This document shows positions 16,880 to 24,327 of a stretch of 64,000 nt of DNA, one piece after another. How positions within the stretch are numbered: position 1 is the first letter of the stretch; each line of letters opens with the position of its first letter. A program made the position numbers and the translations under genes. The notes beneath the pieces were generated by a model. That model was given only the letters and a program-made list of their open reading frames with translations. It was not told the origin of the DNA and did not search any database. This stretch comes from Allobosea sp. OK403 (lineage in GTDB: Bacteria; Pseudomonadota; Alphaproteobacteria; Rhizobiales; Beijerinckiaceae): assembly GCF_900113835.1 (NCBI RefSeq), contig NZ_FOQV01000005.1, positions 258,173 to 322,172 on the forward strand, written 5' to 3'.

Positions 16880-16913
16880 GGCCTTCCGCGCGAAGGCGGC
16901 CCTGGGACAAGTC

Positions 16914-17822
16914 ATGATCGTCGTTTTTGGTTCCTTGAATGTCGACCTCGTCACGCCGGTCGAGCGTCTGCCCGGTGCAGGTGAAACCGTGATCGGCCCG
17001 GGCTATGCGCTTCATCCCGGTGGCAAGGGCGCCAATCAGGCGCTGGCCGCGTGCCGCGCCGGGGCGGAGGTCGCGCTTGTGGGCGCGGTTGGGCGCGATG
17101 GTTTCGCCGAGATCGCCTTGTCGCTGCTCGCGGCGGATGGGGTCGATCTCGCCCATGTCGCGCATGTCGATGCGCCAACGGGGGCTGCCTTCATCGCGGT
17201 CGATGCGGCCGGCTCCAACCAGATCGTCGTGGCGGCCGGCGCGAATGCGTTCGCGCGCAGCGCCGTGCTGGACATCATGCCGCTGAGCGAGCGCGACGTG
17301 CTGCTGCTTCAGCGCGAAGTGCCCGAGGTGGAGTGCATCGCCGCCGCGCGGTCGATGAAGCGGGCCGGCGGGCGTGTCATCTTGAACCTCGCCCCGGCCG
17401 GTGCGCCCGCTGCGGCGCTGCTCGACTGTCTCGACGTCCTGATCGTCAACGAGCATGAGGCGCTGGTTCTGGCGCAGTCCCTGGGCTGGCCCGATGGCGA
17501 GCCCGAGGAGGTTGCCCGGCGCATCGACGCCGAGCGCGGGCTGGCCTGCGTCGTGACGCTGGGCGCGGCCGGCGTGGTCGGCTGGCAGGGCGGCGTCCGG
17601 CGCAGGCTCGCGGCGCCGCAGGTCGACGTCGTCGATACGGTTGCTGCTGGCGACAGTTTCACAGGGGCCTTTGCTGCGGCGCTTGCCGCAGCTTGCGGCT
17701 TTTCGGGCGCGCTTCAGCGCGGGCTGGCCGCTGGCTCGCTTGCCTGTACGGTGGCCGGCGCGCAGCCGAGCGTGCCACGTCGGAAGGCGATCGAGGTTCT
17801 GGTCGGCCAGGCTTTCTTTTGA
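16914..17822 (+). CDS. rbsK: Ribokinase-like PfkB family sugar kinase
   Basis: A 302-residue PfkB-family kinase that would phosphorylate ribose or a related sugar with ATP. The N-terminal signature is HPGGKGANQALA (residues 35-46), and the C-terminal signature DTVAAGDSFTGAF has the catalytic base Asp247 (AAGD where GAGD is usual). NEHEALVL is the conserved substrate/nucleotide loop. ATG 16914 follows pcaG by 34 bp, so it may be the last gene of the pca transcript although it has no role in aromatic breakdown. Assigned as ribokinase by best fit; another pentose or nucleoside kinase is possible. Confidence 0.85.
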   Translation: MIVVFGSLNVDLVTPVERLPGAGETVIGPGYALHPGGKGANQALAACRAGAEVALVGAVGRDGFAEIALSLLAADGVDLAHVAHVDAPTGAAFIAVDAAGSNQIVVAAGANAFARSAVLDIMPLSERDVLLLQREVPEVECIAAARSMKRAGGRVILNLAPAGAPAAALLDCLDVLIVNEHEALVLAQSLGWPDGEPEEVARRIDAERGLACVVTLGAAGVVGWQGGVRRRLAAPQVDVVDTVAAGDSFTGAFAAALAAACGFSGALQRGLAAGSLACTVAGAQPSVPRRKAIEVLVGQAFF

Positions 17823-18001
17823 GCCCCGCAGGATGCTCTGTTGAGTCTTGATGAAAGCTGGCGGGAACCCGGCGTTAAGTCTGTTCCCCGCAAAGCCGGG
17901 ATCGACCCCGCAACGCGCGCAATGCGAGCGACGCTTTTCATCTTTCCGCAGGGATTGCGCCACATTCTCCATAGGTAAATTGGGGGCGGAGCCAGACATC
18001 G

Positions 18002-18544
18002 ATGGCGCAAAGGCCGATCATATGGGCTCTCGGCATTGCCGGGTCCGTGATCTACAGCGCGCTGTCCTATAGCGAGCGGCTCGCCGACTTCACTGAGGCT
18101 AGTACGCCGCCCGTCGCGGCAGTCGCCACCGCCGGGAACCGGCCGACTGCGACGCCAAAGACCGCGCCGCAGCGTCCGACCCTGACCGTCGCCGCGGATT
18201 ATCGCGGCCATTATGTCGTTCATCCGACGATCGACAATTACCACGTCAAGATGATGGTCGATACCGGCGCGAGTATGGTCGCGCTGACGGCGAGCGATGC
18301 CCGGGCGCTCGGCATCCAGCTCGGGCCCAGCGACTACAAGATGATCCTCAGCACCGCCAATGGCGTGGTCAAGGGTGCGCGCGTCAATCTGCGCGAGGTA
18401 CGGCTCGGCGATATCCTGGTGCGCAATGTCGAGGCGGTCGTGCTGCCGGACGGCGCGCTCTCGATGAGCCTGCTCGGCACCTCCTTTCTCGGCAAGCTGC
18501 AGGGCTACGAGGTCCAGACCGGCAGAATGGTTCTGCGCGGCTGA
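18002..18544 (+). CDS. Retropepsin-like clan AA aspartic protease (TIGR02281 type)
   Basis: A 180-residue protein with one N-terminal membrane segment (IIWALGIAGSVIYSALSY), a Pro/Thr/Ala-rich linker to about residue 60, and a retropepsin-like domain. The active-site motif is MMVDTGASMVALT, and MSLLGTSFLGKL stands where the second conserved turn of these proteases lies. One Asp per chain means it should work as a homodimer. It resembles the bacterial single-domain aspartic protease family. It stands alone, ahead of the phosphohexomutase. Confidence 0.87.
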   Translation: MAQRPIIWALGIAGSVIYSALSYSERLADFTEASTPPVAAVATAGNRPTATPKTAPQRPTLTVAADYRGHYVVHPTIDNYHVKMMVDTGASMVALTASDARALGIQLGPSDYKMILSTANGVVKGARVNLREVRLGDILVRNVEAVVLPDGALSMSLLGTSFLGKLQGYEVQTGRMVLRG

Positions 18545-18640
18545 ACCTTCAGCGGGGTTCAGGCTGAAGCGTTTCCCATCATGGGCGCCATCGGCTATGT
18601 GTGGCGCCTCTGGCCCGCCTCTCCATCCCGGATGCCCCCG

Positions 18641-20140
18641 ATGTTCCCCAAGCCGCTGCCCGAGCTCGTCCCGAACACCTTCGAATATGAAGCCCTGCCG
18701 CTGGTGAAGCCGACGGGCTTCCGCGAATACGATGCGCGCTGGTTCTTCGGGCCGGAGCTCAACCTGATGGGCGTCCAGGCCGTCGGCATGGGGCTGGGCA
18801 CGCTGATCAAGCGCCTGGGCGTGAAGCCGGAGATCGTCACCGGTCATGATTTCCGCAGCTATTCCTCATCGATCAAGATGGCGCTCGTCACCGGCCTGAT
18901 GGCGGCGGGCTGCAAGGTCCATGATATCGGGCTCGCCATGTCGCCGATGGCCTATTTCGCCCAGTTCGCGCTCGATGTGCCTTGCGTCGCCATGGTCACC
19001 GCCTCGCATAACGACAATGGCTGGACCGGGGTGAAGATGGGCTGCGACCGCCCCGTCACCTTTGGTCCCGAGGAGATGGGTAGGCTCAAGGAGATCGTGC
19101 TCGCCGCCGATTTCGACTTGTCGGGCGGTGGCTCCTATCAGTTCGTATCGGATTTCCCGGCGCTCTACATCAAGGACCTGACGAGCCGCCCGAAGATCAC
19201 GCGCAAGCTCAAGGTCATCGCTGCCTGCGGCAACGGCACGGCCGGCGCCTTCGCCCCGCAGATCCTGGAAGCGCTGGGCTGCGAGGTCGTGCCGATGGAT
19301 GTCGAGCCCGACCATTCCTTCCCGCGCTACAACCCCAATCCCGAAGACATGAAGATGCTGCACGCCATGGCCGATGCCGTGAAGCAGCATGGCGCCGATG
19401 TTGCGCTTGGCTTCGACGGTGATGGCGATCGCTGCGGTGTCGTGGACAATCATGGCGAGGAGATCTTTGCCGACAAGATCGGCGTCATGCTGGCCCGCGA
19501 TCTCGGTGCGCTCCATCCCGGCGCGCAGTTCGTCGTCGATGTGAAGTCGACCGGCCTGTTCAGCACGGATCCCGAATTGCAGCGGCTCGGCGTCAAGACC
19601 GATTATTGGAAGACCGGCCACTCCTACATCAAGCGGCGCGTGCGTGATCTGAACGCGTTGGCCGGCTTCGAGAAATCGGGCCATTTTTTCTTCAACGCGC
19701 CTGTCGGCCGCGGCTATGACGACGGCGTCGTCACCGCGATTGCCGTCATCGACATGCTCGACCGCAATCCGGGCAAGTCGATGTCGCAGCTCTATGCCGC
19801 CGTGCCCAAGACCTGGGGCACGCCGACCATGGCGGCCAAATGCGCCGACGAGATCAAGTATCAGGTCGGCGAGCGCGTCGTGAAGCGCATCGAGGCCCTG
19901 CAGGCGCAGGGCGCGTCCATCGCCGGCCAATCGATCCGCGACGTCATCACCGTGAACGGCGTCCGCGTCGTCAATACGGACGGCACCTGGGGGCTGGTCC
20001 GGGCCTCATCGAACAAGCCCGAACTCGTCGTCGTCTGCGAGAGTCCGGTCTCCGAGGCGCGCATGCGCGAGATGTTCGCCGCGATCGACGCTCTGCTGCG
20101 CGAGAACCCCGAGGTCGGCGCCTACAACCAGAGTATCTGA
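18641..20140 (+). CDS. Phosphomannomutase/phosphoglucomutase
   Basis: An alpha-D-phosphohexomutase of 499 residues that moves phosphate between C1 and C6 of hexoses, for sugar nucleotide and polysaccharide synthesis. The phosphoserine loop is MVTASHNDNGWTGVKMG, with NDNGW in place of the usual NPxxYNG. The metal loop is GFDGDGDRCG, sugar-specificity motif FEKSGHFFF and phosphate-binding loop VRASSNKPELVV. ATG 18641 (MFPKPLPELVPNTF) matches my memory of rhizobial homologues; an in-frame ATG three codons upstream is possible. Confidence 0.9.
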   Translation: MFPKPLPELVPNTFEYEALPLVKPTGFREYDARWFFGPELNLMGVQAVGMGLGTLIKRLGVKPEIVTGHDFRSYSSSIKMALVTGLMAAGCKVHDIGLAMSPMAYFAQFALDVPCVAMVTASHNDNGWTGVKMGCDRPVTFGPEEMGRLKEIVLAADFDLSGGGSYQFVSDFPALYIKDLTSRPKITRKLKVIAACGNGTAGAFAPQILEALGCEVVPMDVEPDHSFPRYNPNPEDMKMLHAMADAVKQHGADVALGFDGDGDRCGVVDNHGEEIFADKIGVMLARDLGALHPGAQFVVDVKSTGLFSTDPELQRLGVKTDYWKTGHSYIKRRVRDLNALAGFEKSGHFFFNAPVGRGYDDGVVTAIAVIDMLDRNPGKSMSQLYAAVPKTWGTPTMAAKCADEIKYQVGERVVKRIEALQAQGASIAGQSIRDVITVNGVRVVNTDGTWGLVRASSNKPELVVVCESPVSEARMREMFAAIDALLRENPEVGAYNQSI

Positions 20141-20176
20141 CGGGCGAGGCAGACAAGCCGGGGGCAGTCTTCGCCG

Positions 20177-20797
20177 TCAGTTGTAGAGCGGGCACATGGC
20201 GACGCTGGCTCGCTCGACCTGCTCTATGTTGCCGGTGCCGCCGGTCTTGCCGACGCGCGGGCGCATATAGATCGAGGTGTTGCCGATCGTGATTGGTCCG
20301 GTCACGAGATAGCCGACCAGCGGTGTGAAGTCATAGCTCGCCGTCGCCATGATCAGCGAGGTGCTGGCGATCTTGAGATTGTCCGGCAGGGTGACCGTGT
20401 CTCCGCGTTTCGGCACGGTCGAGTTGCGCTGCGCGCTCCAGCAGACCTTGGCAATGCCGCCGCTGTCGATGACGACGCTGACGATCGCCATTTTCGGCGC
20501 CACGCTCGTGAACGGCGCCATGATCGTCTGCGCGGCATCGAAGATATTGCTCATTTCGGTGTCTGAGATCGACGTGCCCTGGGCGGTCAGGTCTGCCAGG
20601 GCGCGGTTCAAATCCGTGATCTTGCGGTCGATCATCACGCCCTGCGCGACCTCGACGATGCCGAAATAGACCGTCAGCATGACCGGGAGAACGAAGGCGA
20701 ACTCGACCGCGGCGACGCCGCGGCGGTTGTGGGCGAAGCGCCGCGCCAGGCCGCGCAGGGCGGCCCGGTTGCGGCGAAAGGATAAGGTGCGCCACAT
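20177..20797 (-). CDS. TadE/TadG-like pilus assembly protein (minor pseudopilin)
   Basis: A 206-residue protein with the TadE signature: a basic N-terminus, then RRGVAAVEFAFVLPVMLTVYFGIVEVAQGVMI, where the conserved Glu after the Gly marks a prepilin-peptidase-like site and a membrane helix. The C-terminal domain is periplasmic with two cysteines (KVCWSA and AMCPLY). TadE and TadF-type pseudopilins are needed for Flp pilus assembly. It sits nine bases after the neighbouring TadE gene in the same orientation. The much larger TadG with a vWA domain is not seen. Confidence 0.85.
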   Translation of the reverse strand: MWRTLSFRRNRAALRGLARRFAHNRRGVAAVEFAFVLPVMLTVYFGIVEVAQGVMIDRKITDLNRALADLTAQGTSISDTEMSNIFDAAQTIMAPFTSVAPKMAIVSVVIDSGGIAKVCWSAQRNSTVPKRGDTVTLPDNLKIASTSLIMATASYDFTPLVGYLVTGPITIGNTSIYMRPRVGKTGGTGNIEQVERASVAMCPLYN

Positions 20798-20806
20798 GAT
20801 CCGGCC

Positions 20807-21415
20807 TCAGCTCGAAGGAACAGCGAAAGGCTCGGCACGGAAGGTGGCGGAGGCCACGATCGCGCGCTTGCCCGCGCCGATATTGGCAAGGGCCGAACTC
20901 CATTGCGTGAAGATCAGGTTGTATTCGAGCACCGCCCGCACGACCACGATCTGCCCGGGCAGCGGCTGCGTGTAACCGTAACCGGTCGTGCTCAAGGCAC
21001 CGCTGCTCACGGGGCTGCTGGCGGCCGTGCCCGTGTTCGCGCTGGCGAAGGAGGTGTAGCTGCGGACGTCGATGGTCACCTTGGTGCAATCGATCAGGAC
21101 TGGCGCATTGGCGCAGATCGCATTCTTGAAGGCTGTCGCATTGGCGCTGGCAGTGCCCTTGTAGAGCGTCTGGGACTGGCCGGTGAGCAATGCGCGCGAG
21201 GCTTGGCCGACCCCCTCCTCGAGCGCCTGGCTGGTCCAGAACATCAGTGCGGTCTCGAAGATCGCCGCCAGCAGCATCAGGAAAGGCGTCGCAACCATGG
21301 CGAATTCGATGATCGTGGCGCCATCCTGCGAGCGCCTGAAGCGTTGCAGCAGGCGGTGGATCCCGCGCGGCCGGTGCTGAGGCTCGACCGGTGTTTCGAT
21401 CGGATGACCCGTCAT
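20807..21415 (-). CDS. tadE: TadE-like pilus assembly protein
   Basis: 202 residues. An N-terminal arginine-rich cytoplasmic stretch is followed by the TadE motif QDGATIIEFAMVATPFLMLLAAIFETALMFW, with the Glu at +5-like position and one membrane helix, and then a periplasmic domain with a cysteine pair (ICANAPVLIDCTKV) and a Gly/Ser/Thr-rich middle. It is the first of two tandem pseudopilin genes on the left arm of the tad locus. Confidence 0.87.
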   Translation of the reverse strand: MTGHPIETPVEPQHRPRGIHRLLQRFRRSQDGATIIEFAMVATPFLMLLAAIFETALMFWTSQALEEGVGQASRALLTGQSQTLYKGTASANATAFKNAICANAPVLIDCTKVTIDVRSYTSFASANTGTAASSPVSSGALSTTGYGYTQPLPGQIVVVRAVLEYNLIFTQWSSALANIGAGKRAIVASATFRAEPFAVPSS

Positions 21416-21668
21416 AGCGTCATGCGTCCAACTGGCGTGTCACGGGAAACCGCAGGGCAGGTGAAACCGAGGCACAATCTCGACTTGTCGTGCCGGCAAC
21501 CGTCGGGACAAACCCGCCGATCTCGGCGAGCACAGTCTTAAGTCAAAAGAATTTCGGATCCGTTATGGCCGGACGCAGGCCCTTGCTGGCGGCGTTAGCC
21601 CGGCGTTCACCTTGATGGCTGTTCGCTATGTCGCCGGAGCAGGCGTGGATTGGTCCACAACTCCACGT

Positions 21669-22172
21669 CTAGTGGTTCGTGCCGACCGCCAGGTTGTTGC
21701 GTATGGTGGTTTGGCCGCCGACCTCACCGAAATATTTTTGCGCGTCGCCGAGCTGAACAGAGGGCTGGCATATCGGCGTGCAGGAATAGGATTCGCGTTC
21801 CAGGCCGCGTTGCACGGTCAGAATGGAATCGGAAGCCGCGCTCACGCGCACGAGGGATTCTGCCAGAAGCGCCCCGCCGGCGTCGAGGGCGATCAGGTTG
21901 GTGACGCCGAAGCTCTTGCCGGTGACGACCATCACGCCGTTCTTCTGCACCGAGACATCGGCGATGCCGGGATTGCCGACGATCACGGTCTGGGCTCTCT
22001 CCGGCAACCGGACTACCTTCGCGTGATCGACCAGGACGTTCACGGTTTCAGGCGCGGCGGCCTGCGGCGCGGCGTTTACCACTTCGGCCTGTGTGGCGAG
22101 CGCGATGAGCGCGGCCAGCGTCCGCGACAGGCGGGCCCGGCGACGCGGCGCTGACGGTTCGAGAGTGGACAT
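21669..22172 (-). CDS. Stand-alone secretin N-terminal domain protein (pilus assembly)
   Basis: 167 residues with a signal-like N-terminus (LSRTLAALIALATQAEVVNA) and one copy of the domain found at the start of CpaC/RcpA secretins: VLVDHAKVVRLPERAQTVIVGNPGIADVSVQKNGVMVVTGKSFGVTNLIALD. The same domain is in CpaC of this locus (residues about 40-125). The secretin channel is absent; instead a tail with a close cysteine pair (YSCTPICQ) follows. ATG 22172 (MSTLEPSAP) is preferred to 22214. It probably works in the periplasm with the pilus secretin. Confidence 0.82.
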   Translation of the reverse strand: MSTLEPSAPRRRARLSRTLAALIALATQAEVVNAAPQAAAPETVNVLVDHAKVVRLPERAQTVIVGNPGIADVSVQKNGVMVVTGKSFGVTNLIALDAGGALLAESLVRVSAASDSILTVQRGLERESYSCTPICQPSVQLGDAQKYFGEVGGQTTIRNNLAVGTNH

Positions 22173-22585
22173 GGCTGACGCCTCAAGGATTCCAACAGCG
22201 GGAGCAAAGCGCAAATTGATGAATCAATCCCTAATGGGGGTTCACCGAAGGCTTAGATCATTACTCGGAGCTGCTGCGATTGAGGGTTTTCCTCATGGAA
22301 ATTCAGTCGATCTGGCGCGAGGTGATGCGATATGGGAGAAAGGGAGCCTGTTCGCGAATGCATGGGAGTGAAAATAAAATCGAATACTGAGATTGATTAT
22401 AAATAAGCGCTAGATGATCTCATAAATTCAGCGTTAACCATCGAAATGATGTCTCCGAAAACGGGCGAATTCTTCTTTCGGCTTAACTGATCAGCAAGGG
22501 GCGCGGGGTAGTGTCCATGTGTCGCTGACCGAAGCCGCTCAGAGCAACGGCAGCAGTCAAACCGTGGTGCAAAAGGAGTTCCAAC
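22173..22585. promoter_or_regulatory. Divergent intergenic region upstream of the pilin gene
   Basis: 413 bp without a gene, noticeably richer in A and T than its surroundings (22370-22450). It must hold promoters for the leftward pil_N gene and the rightward flp gene. A TTAACCAT at 22434-22441 matches a CtrA half-site. AAGGAG eight bases before ATG 22586 is the strong flp ribosome binding site. I see no other structured element. Confidence 0.6.
22434..22441. promoter_or_regulatory. Candidate CtrA half-site upstream of flp
   Basis: TTAACCAT, the core of the CtrA recognition sequence, about 145 bp before the pilin start. In Caulobacter the pilA promoter is CtrA-activated. A single short match, so tentative. 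Confidence 0.35.
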
Positions 22586-22753
22586 ATGACCAATCTCTTC
22601 GCTCGCTTCGTCAAGGATGAGTCCGGCGCGACCGCCATCGAATACGGCCTGATCGCGGCTCTGGTTTCTGTCGCCGCCATCCTTGGCATGACCACCCTCG
22701 GCACCAAGCTGTCGTCGCAGTTCAATGCCATCGCCGGGCGCCTCAACGGCTGA
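22586..22753 (+). CDS. flp: Flp family type IVb pilin
   Basis: The major pilin subunit, only 55 residues: MTNLFARFVKDESGATAIEYGLIAALVSVAAILGM and a short tail ending FNAIAGRLNG. The Flp signature GATAIEYGLIAALVSV is complete, with the prepilin peptidase cut after Gly14 and the conserved Glu/Tyr pair at positions +5/+6. After processing by CpaA it polymerises into the Tad pilus used for surface attachment. A strong AAGGAG ribosome binding site precedes it and a hairpin terminator follows. Confidence 0.95.
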   Translation: MTNLFARFVKDESGATAIEYGLIAALVSVAAILGMTTLGTKLSSQFNAIAGRLNG

Positions 22754-22798
22754 GCAAACCAGCCAAAGGCGAAATCTCGCCTAAGGTTATCTCTAGTG

Positions 22799-22815
22799 CC
22801 CCGGCTTAGCCGGGG
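22799..22815 (+). terminator. Hairpin between flp and cpaA
   Basis: CCCCGGC-TTA-GCCGGGG, a 7-bp GC-rich perfect stem with a 3-nt loop, followed by TACTATTATTTC, which is T-rich but not a clean T-run. It lies 46 bp after the flp stop and 90 bp before cpaA, so it could terminate most flp transcripts and leave read-through for the assembly genes. Confidence 0.65.
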
Positions 22816-22905
22816 TACTATTATTTCAAGATATCGCGCTGTCGGTTAAGAGATCAGTGAAATTGTCTGGTTATACCGAGCAATGTTAGCTTTCGGGAGG
22901 CGTAT

Positions 22906-23421
22906 ATGATGTCGCTTTCGCTCATCACATTGCTCGTCATTTTCCCGGCTATCGTGGCTTATGCCGCGGTAAGCGATCTCTTGACGATGACGATTTCAAA
23001 TCAACTTTGCTTGATTCTGCTCGCTGGTTTCGGACTTTGCGTCGTCCTGCTCGGTCTGAGCTGGAATCAGATCGGCTGGCATCTTGGGGCGGGCAGCCTT
23101 GTTCTCAGCATGTGCTTTGGCATGTTCGCCGCCGGCTGGATCGGTGGTGGTGATGCCAAGTTTGCGGCCGTCGTAGCACTCTGGTTCGGCTTCGATCAGT
23201 TGATGCCCTATCTGATGCTGGCGGGCATGGCGGGCGGCGTCCTGACACTCGGCATTCTCAGTCTCCGCTCCGGGCCGCTGCCGGCCATTGCGACTGGCTG
23301 GCCATGGATGCGCCGGCTCCATGCCGCCAATGAAGGCGTGCCCTACGGCATCGCACTTGCCTTCTCGGCGCTCTTCGTCCTCCCCGAGACCGATCTCTGG
23401 CGCGCTGCCATCGGTGTTTGA
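22906..23421 (+). CDS. cpaA: Prepilin peptidase CpaA/TadV
   Basis: An inner-membrane aspartate protease, 171 residues with several hydrophobic helices, that cleaves the Flp prepilin and TadE/F pseudopilins. The two catalytic aspartates are Asp24 (AVSDLLTMTISN) and Asp83 (GWIGGGDAKF, the GxGD motif). It lacks the N-terminal methylase domain of PilD, as normal for TadV/CpaA. It is the first assembly gene of the rightward arm. Confidence 0.93.
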   Translation: MMSLSLITLLVIFPAIVAYAAVSDLLTMTISNQLCLILLAGFGLCVVLLGLSWNQIGWHLGAGSLVLSMCFGMFAAGWIGGGDAKFAAVVALWFGFDQLMPYLMLAGMAGGVLTLGILSLRSGPLPAIATGWPWMRRLHAANEGVPYGIALAFSALFVLPETDLWRAAIGV

Positions 23422-23475
23422 GCGGCGTTCGCACTGTCGTTCGGACGCCGTGTCCGGAAAAAAATACACGCTCGA

Positions 23476-23490
23476 TTAACCATAAGTTGA
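23476..23490. promoter_or_regulatory. Candidate CtrA box upstream of cpaB
   Basis: TTAACCATAAGTTGA, that is TTAA, seven bases, TTGA; one mismatch to the CtrA consensus TTAA-N7-TTAA and containing the TTAACCAT core. It is 61 bp before the cpaB start, in a 129-bp gap that could hold an internal promoter. Confidence 0.45.
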
Positions 23491-23550
23491 CGATTTTCAC
23501 CGCACGATCCCTGCCGAAAGCCATCTCGGTTTGGCTGAGGGTCAGTCGCA

Positions 23551-24327
23551 ATGAGTCCCGCCCGCATCATTATTCTCGTCGTGGCGCTGGTCGCCGGACT
23601 GGGCGCAGCCCTGCTCATGCAGCGCCCGGCGAATGTTCCTGCGCCGGTGGCTCAGATCCAGGCCGCGCCGACTGTACCGGTGCTCGTGGCAGCCGCTGAT
23701 ATCCCGATCGGCAATACGGTATCGGCCAATGACATGCGCTGGATCGACTGGCCGCAAGCGAGCGTGCCGGCTGGCGTGGTGCGCCAGGACGAGGCGCCGG
23801 AGGCCGAGAAGGAGCTGATCGGTCAGGTCGCTCGCTACGCAATACTCGGCGCGGAGCCGATCCGGCGCGAGAAGCTGATCAAGACCGACGGCACCGGCTT
23901 CCTCTCGGCGGTGCTCCCGGCCGGCAAGCGCGCCATCGCGATCAGTACGGATAGCCGCGGCGCCAATACAGCTGGCGGCTTCATCCTGCCCAACGACCAT
24001 GTCGATGTCATCCGCACCTACCGGGAAGAGGGCACGGGCAGTCGCAGTGAGAATTATTCCAGCGAGACGATCCTGCGCAATGTCCGCGTCCTGGCGATCG
24101 GCCAGAATGTCCAGGAGCGCAATGGCGAAAAGGTTGTCATCGGCGAGACGGCGACGCTGGAAGTTGATCCAGGCCAGGTTGAAACCGTCGCTCAGGCTCA
24201 AAAGACCGGTTCACTCTCGCTCGCGCTACGCAGTTTGAAGGATGTCGGCGAGGCCGCGAGGCCTTCCGAGGACGGCGCCATGACCCTTGTGCGCTACGGC
24301 GTCACCTCCAGAGGCGTGAAACCATGA
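23551..24327 (+). CDS. cpaB: Flp pilus assembly protein CpaB/RcpC
   Basis: 258 residues: an N-terminal membrane anchor (IIILVVALVAGLGAALLM), a SAF domain (VPVLVAAADIPIGNTVSANDMRWIDWP), and the RcpC domain (KRAIAISTDSRGANTAGGFILPNDHVDVIRTY). It acts in the periplasm, probably next to the secretin. The stop codon overlaps the cpaC start as ATGA. Confidence 0.93.
   Translation: MSPARIIILVVALVAGLGAALLMQRPANVPAPVAQIQAAPTVPVLVAAADIPIGNTVSANDMRWIDWPQASVPAGVVRQDEAPEAEKELIGQVARYAILGAEPIRREKLIKTDGTGFLSAVLPAGKRAIAISTDSRGANTAGGFILPNDHVDVIRTYREEGTGSRSENYSSETILRNVRVLAIGQNVQERNGEKVVIGETATLEVDPGQVETVAQAQKTGSLSLALRSLKDVGEAARPSEDGAMTLVRYGVTSRGVKP

Noticed and set aside
22173..22585. Possible second small pilin gene in the divergent gap
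   Set aside because: No frame in the gap carries the G-x4-E-Y pilin signature; only flp at 22586 does.
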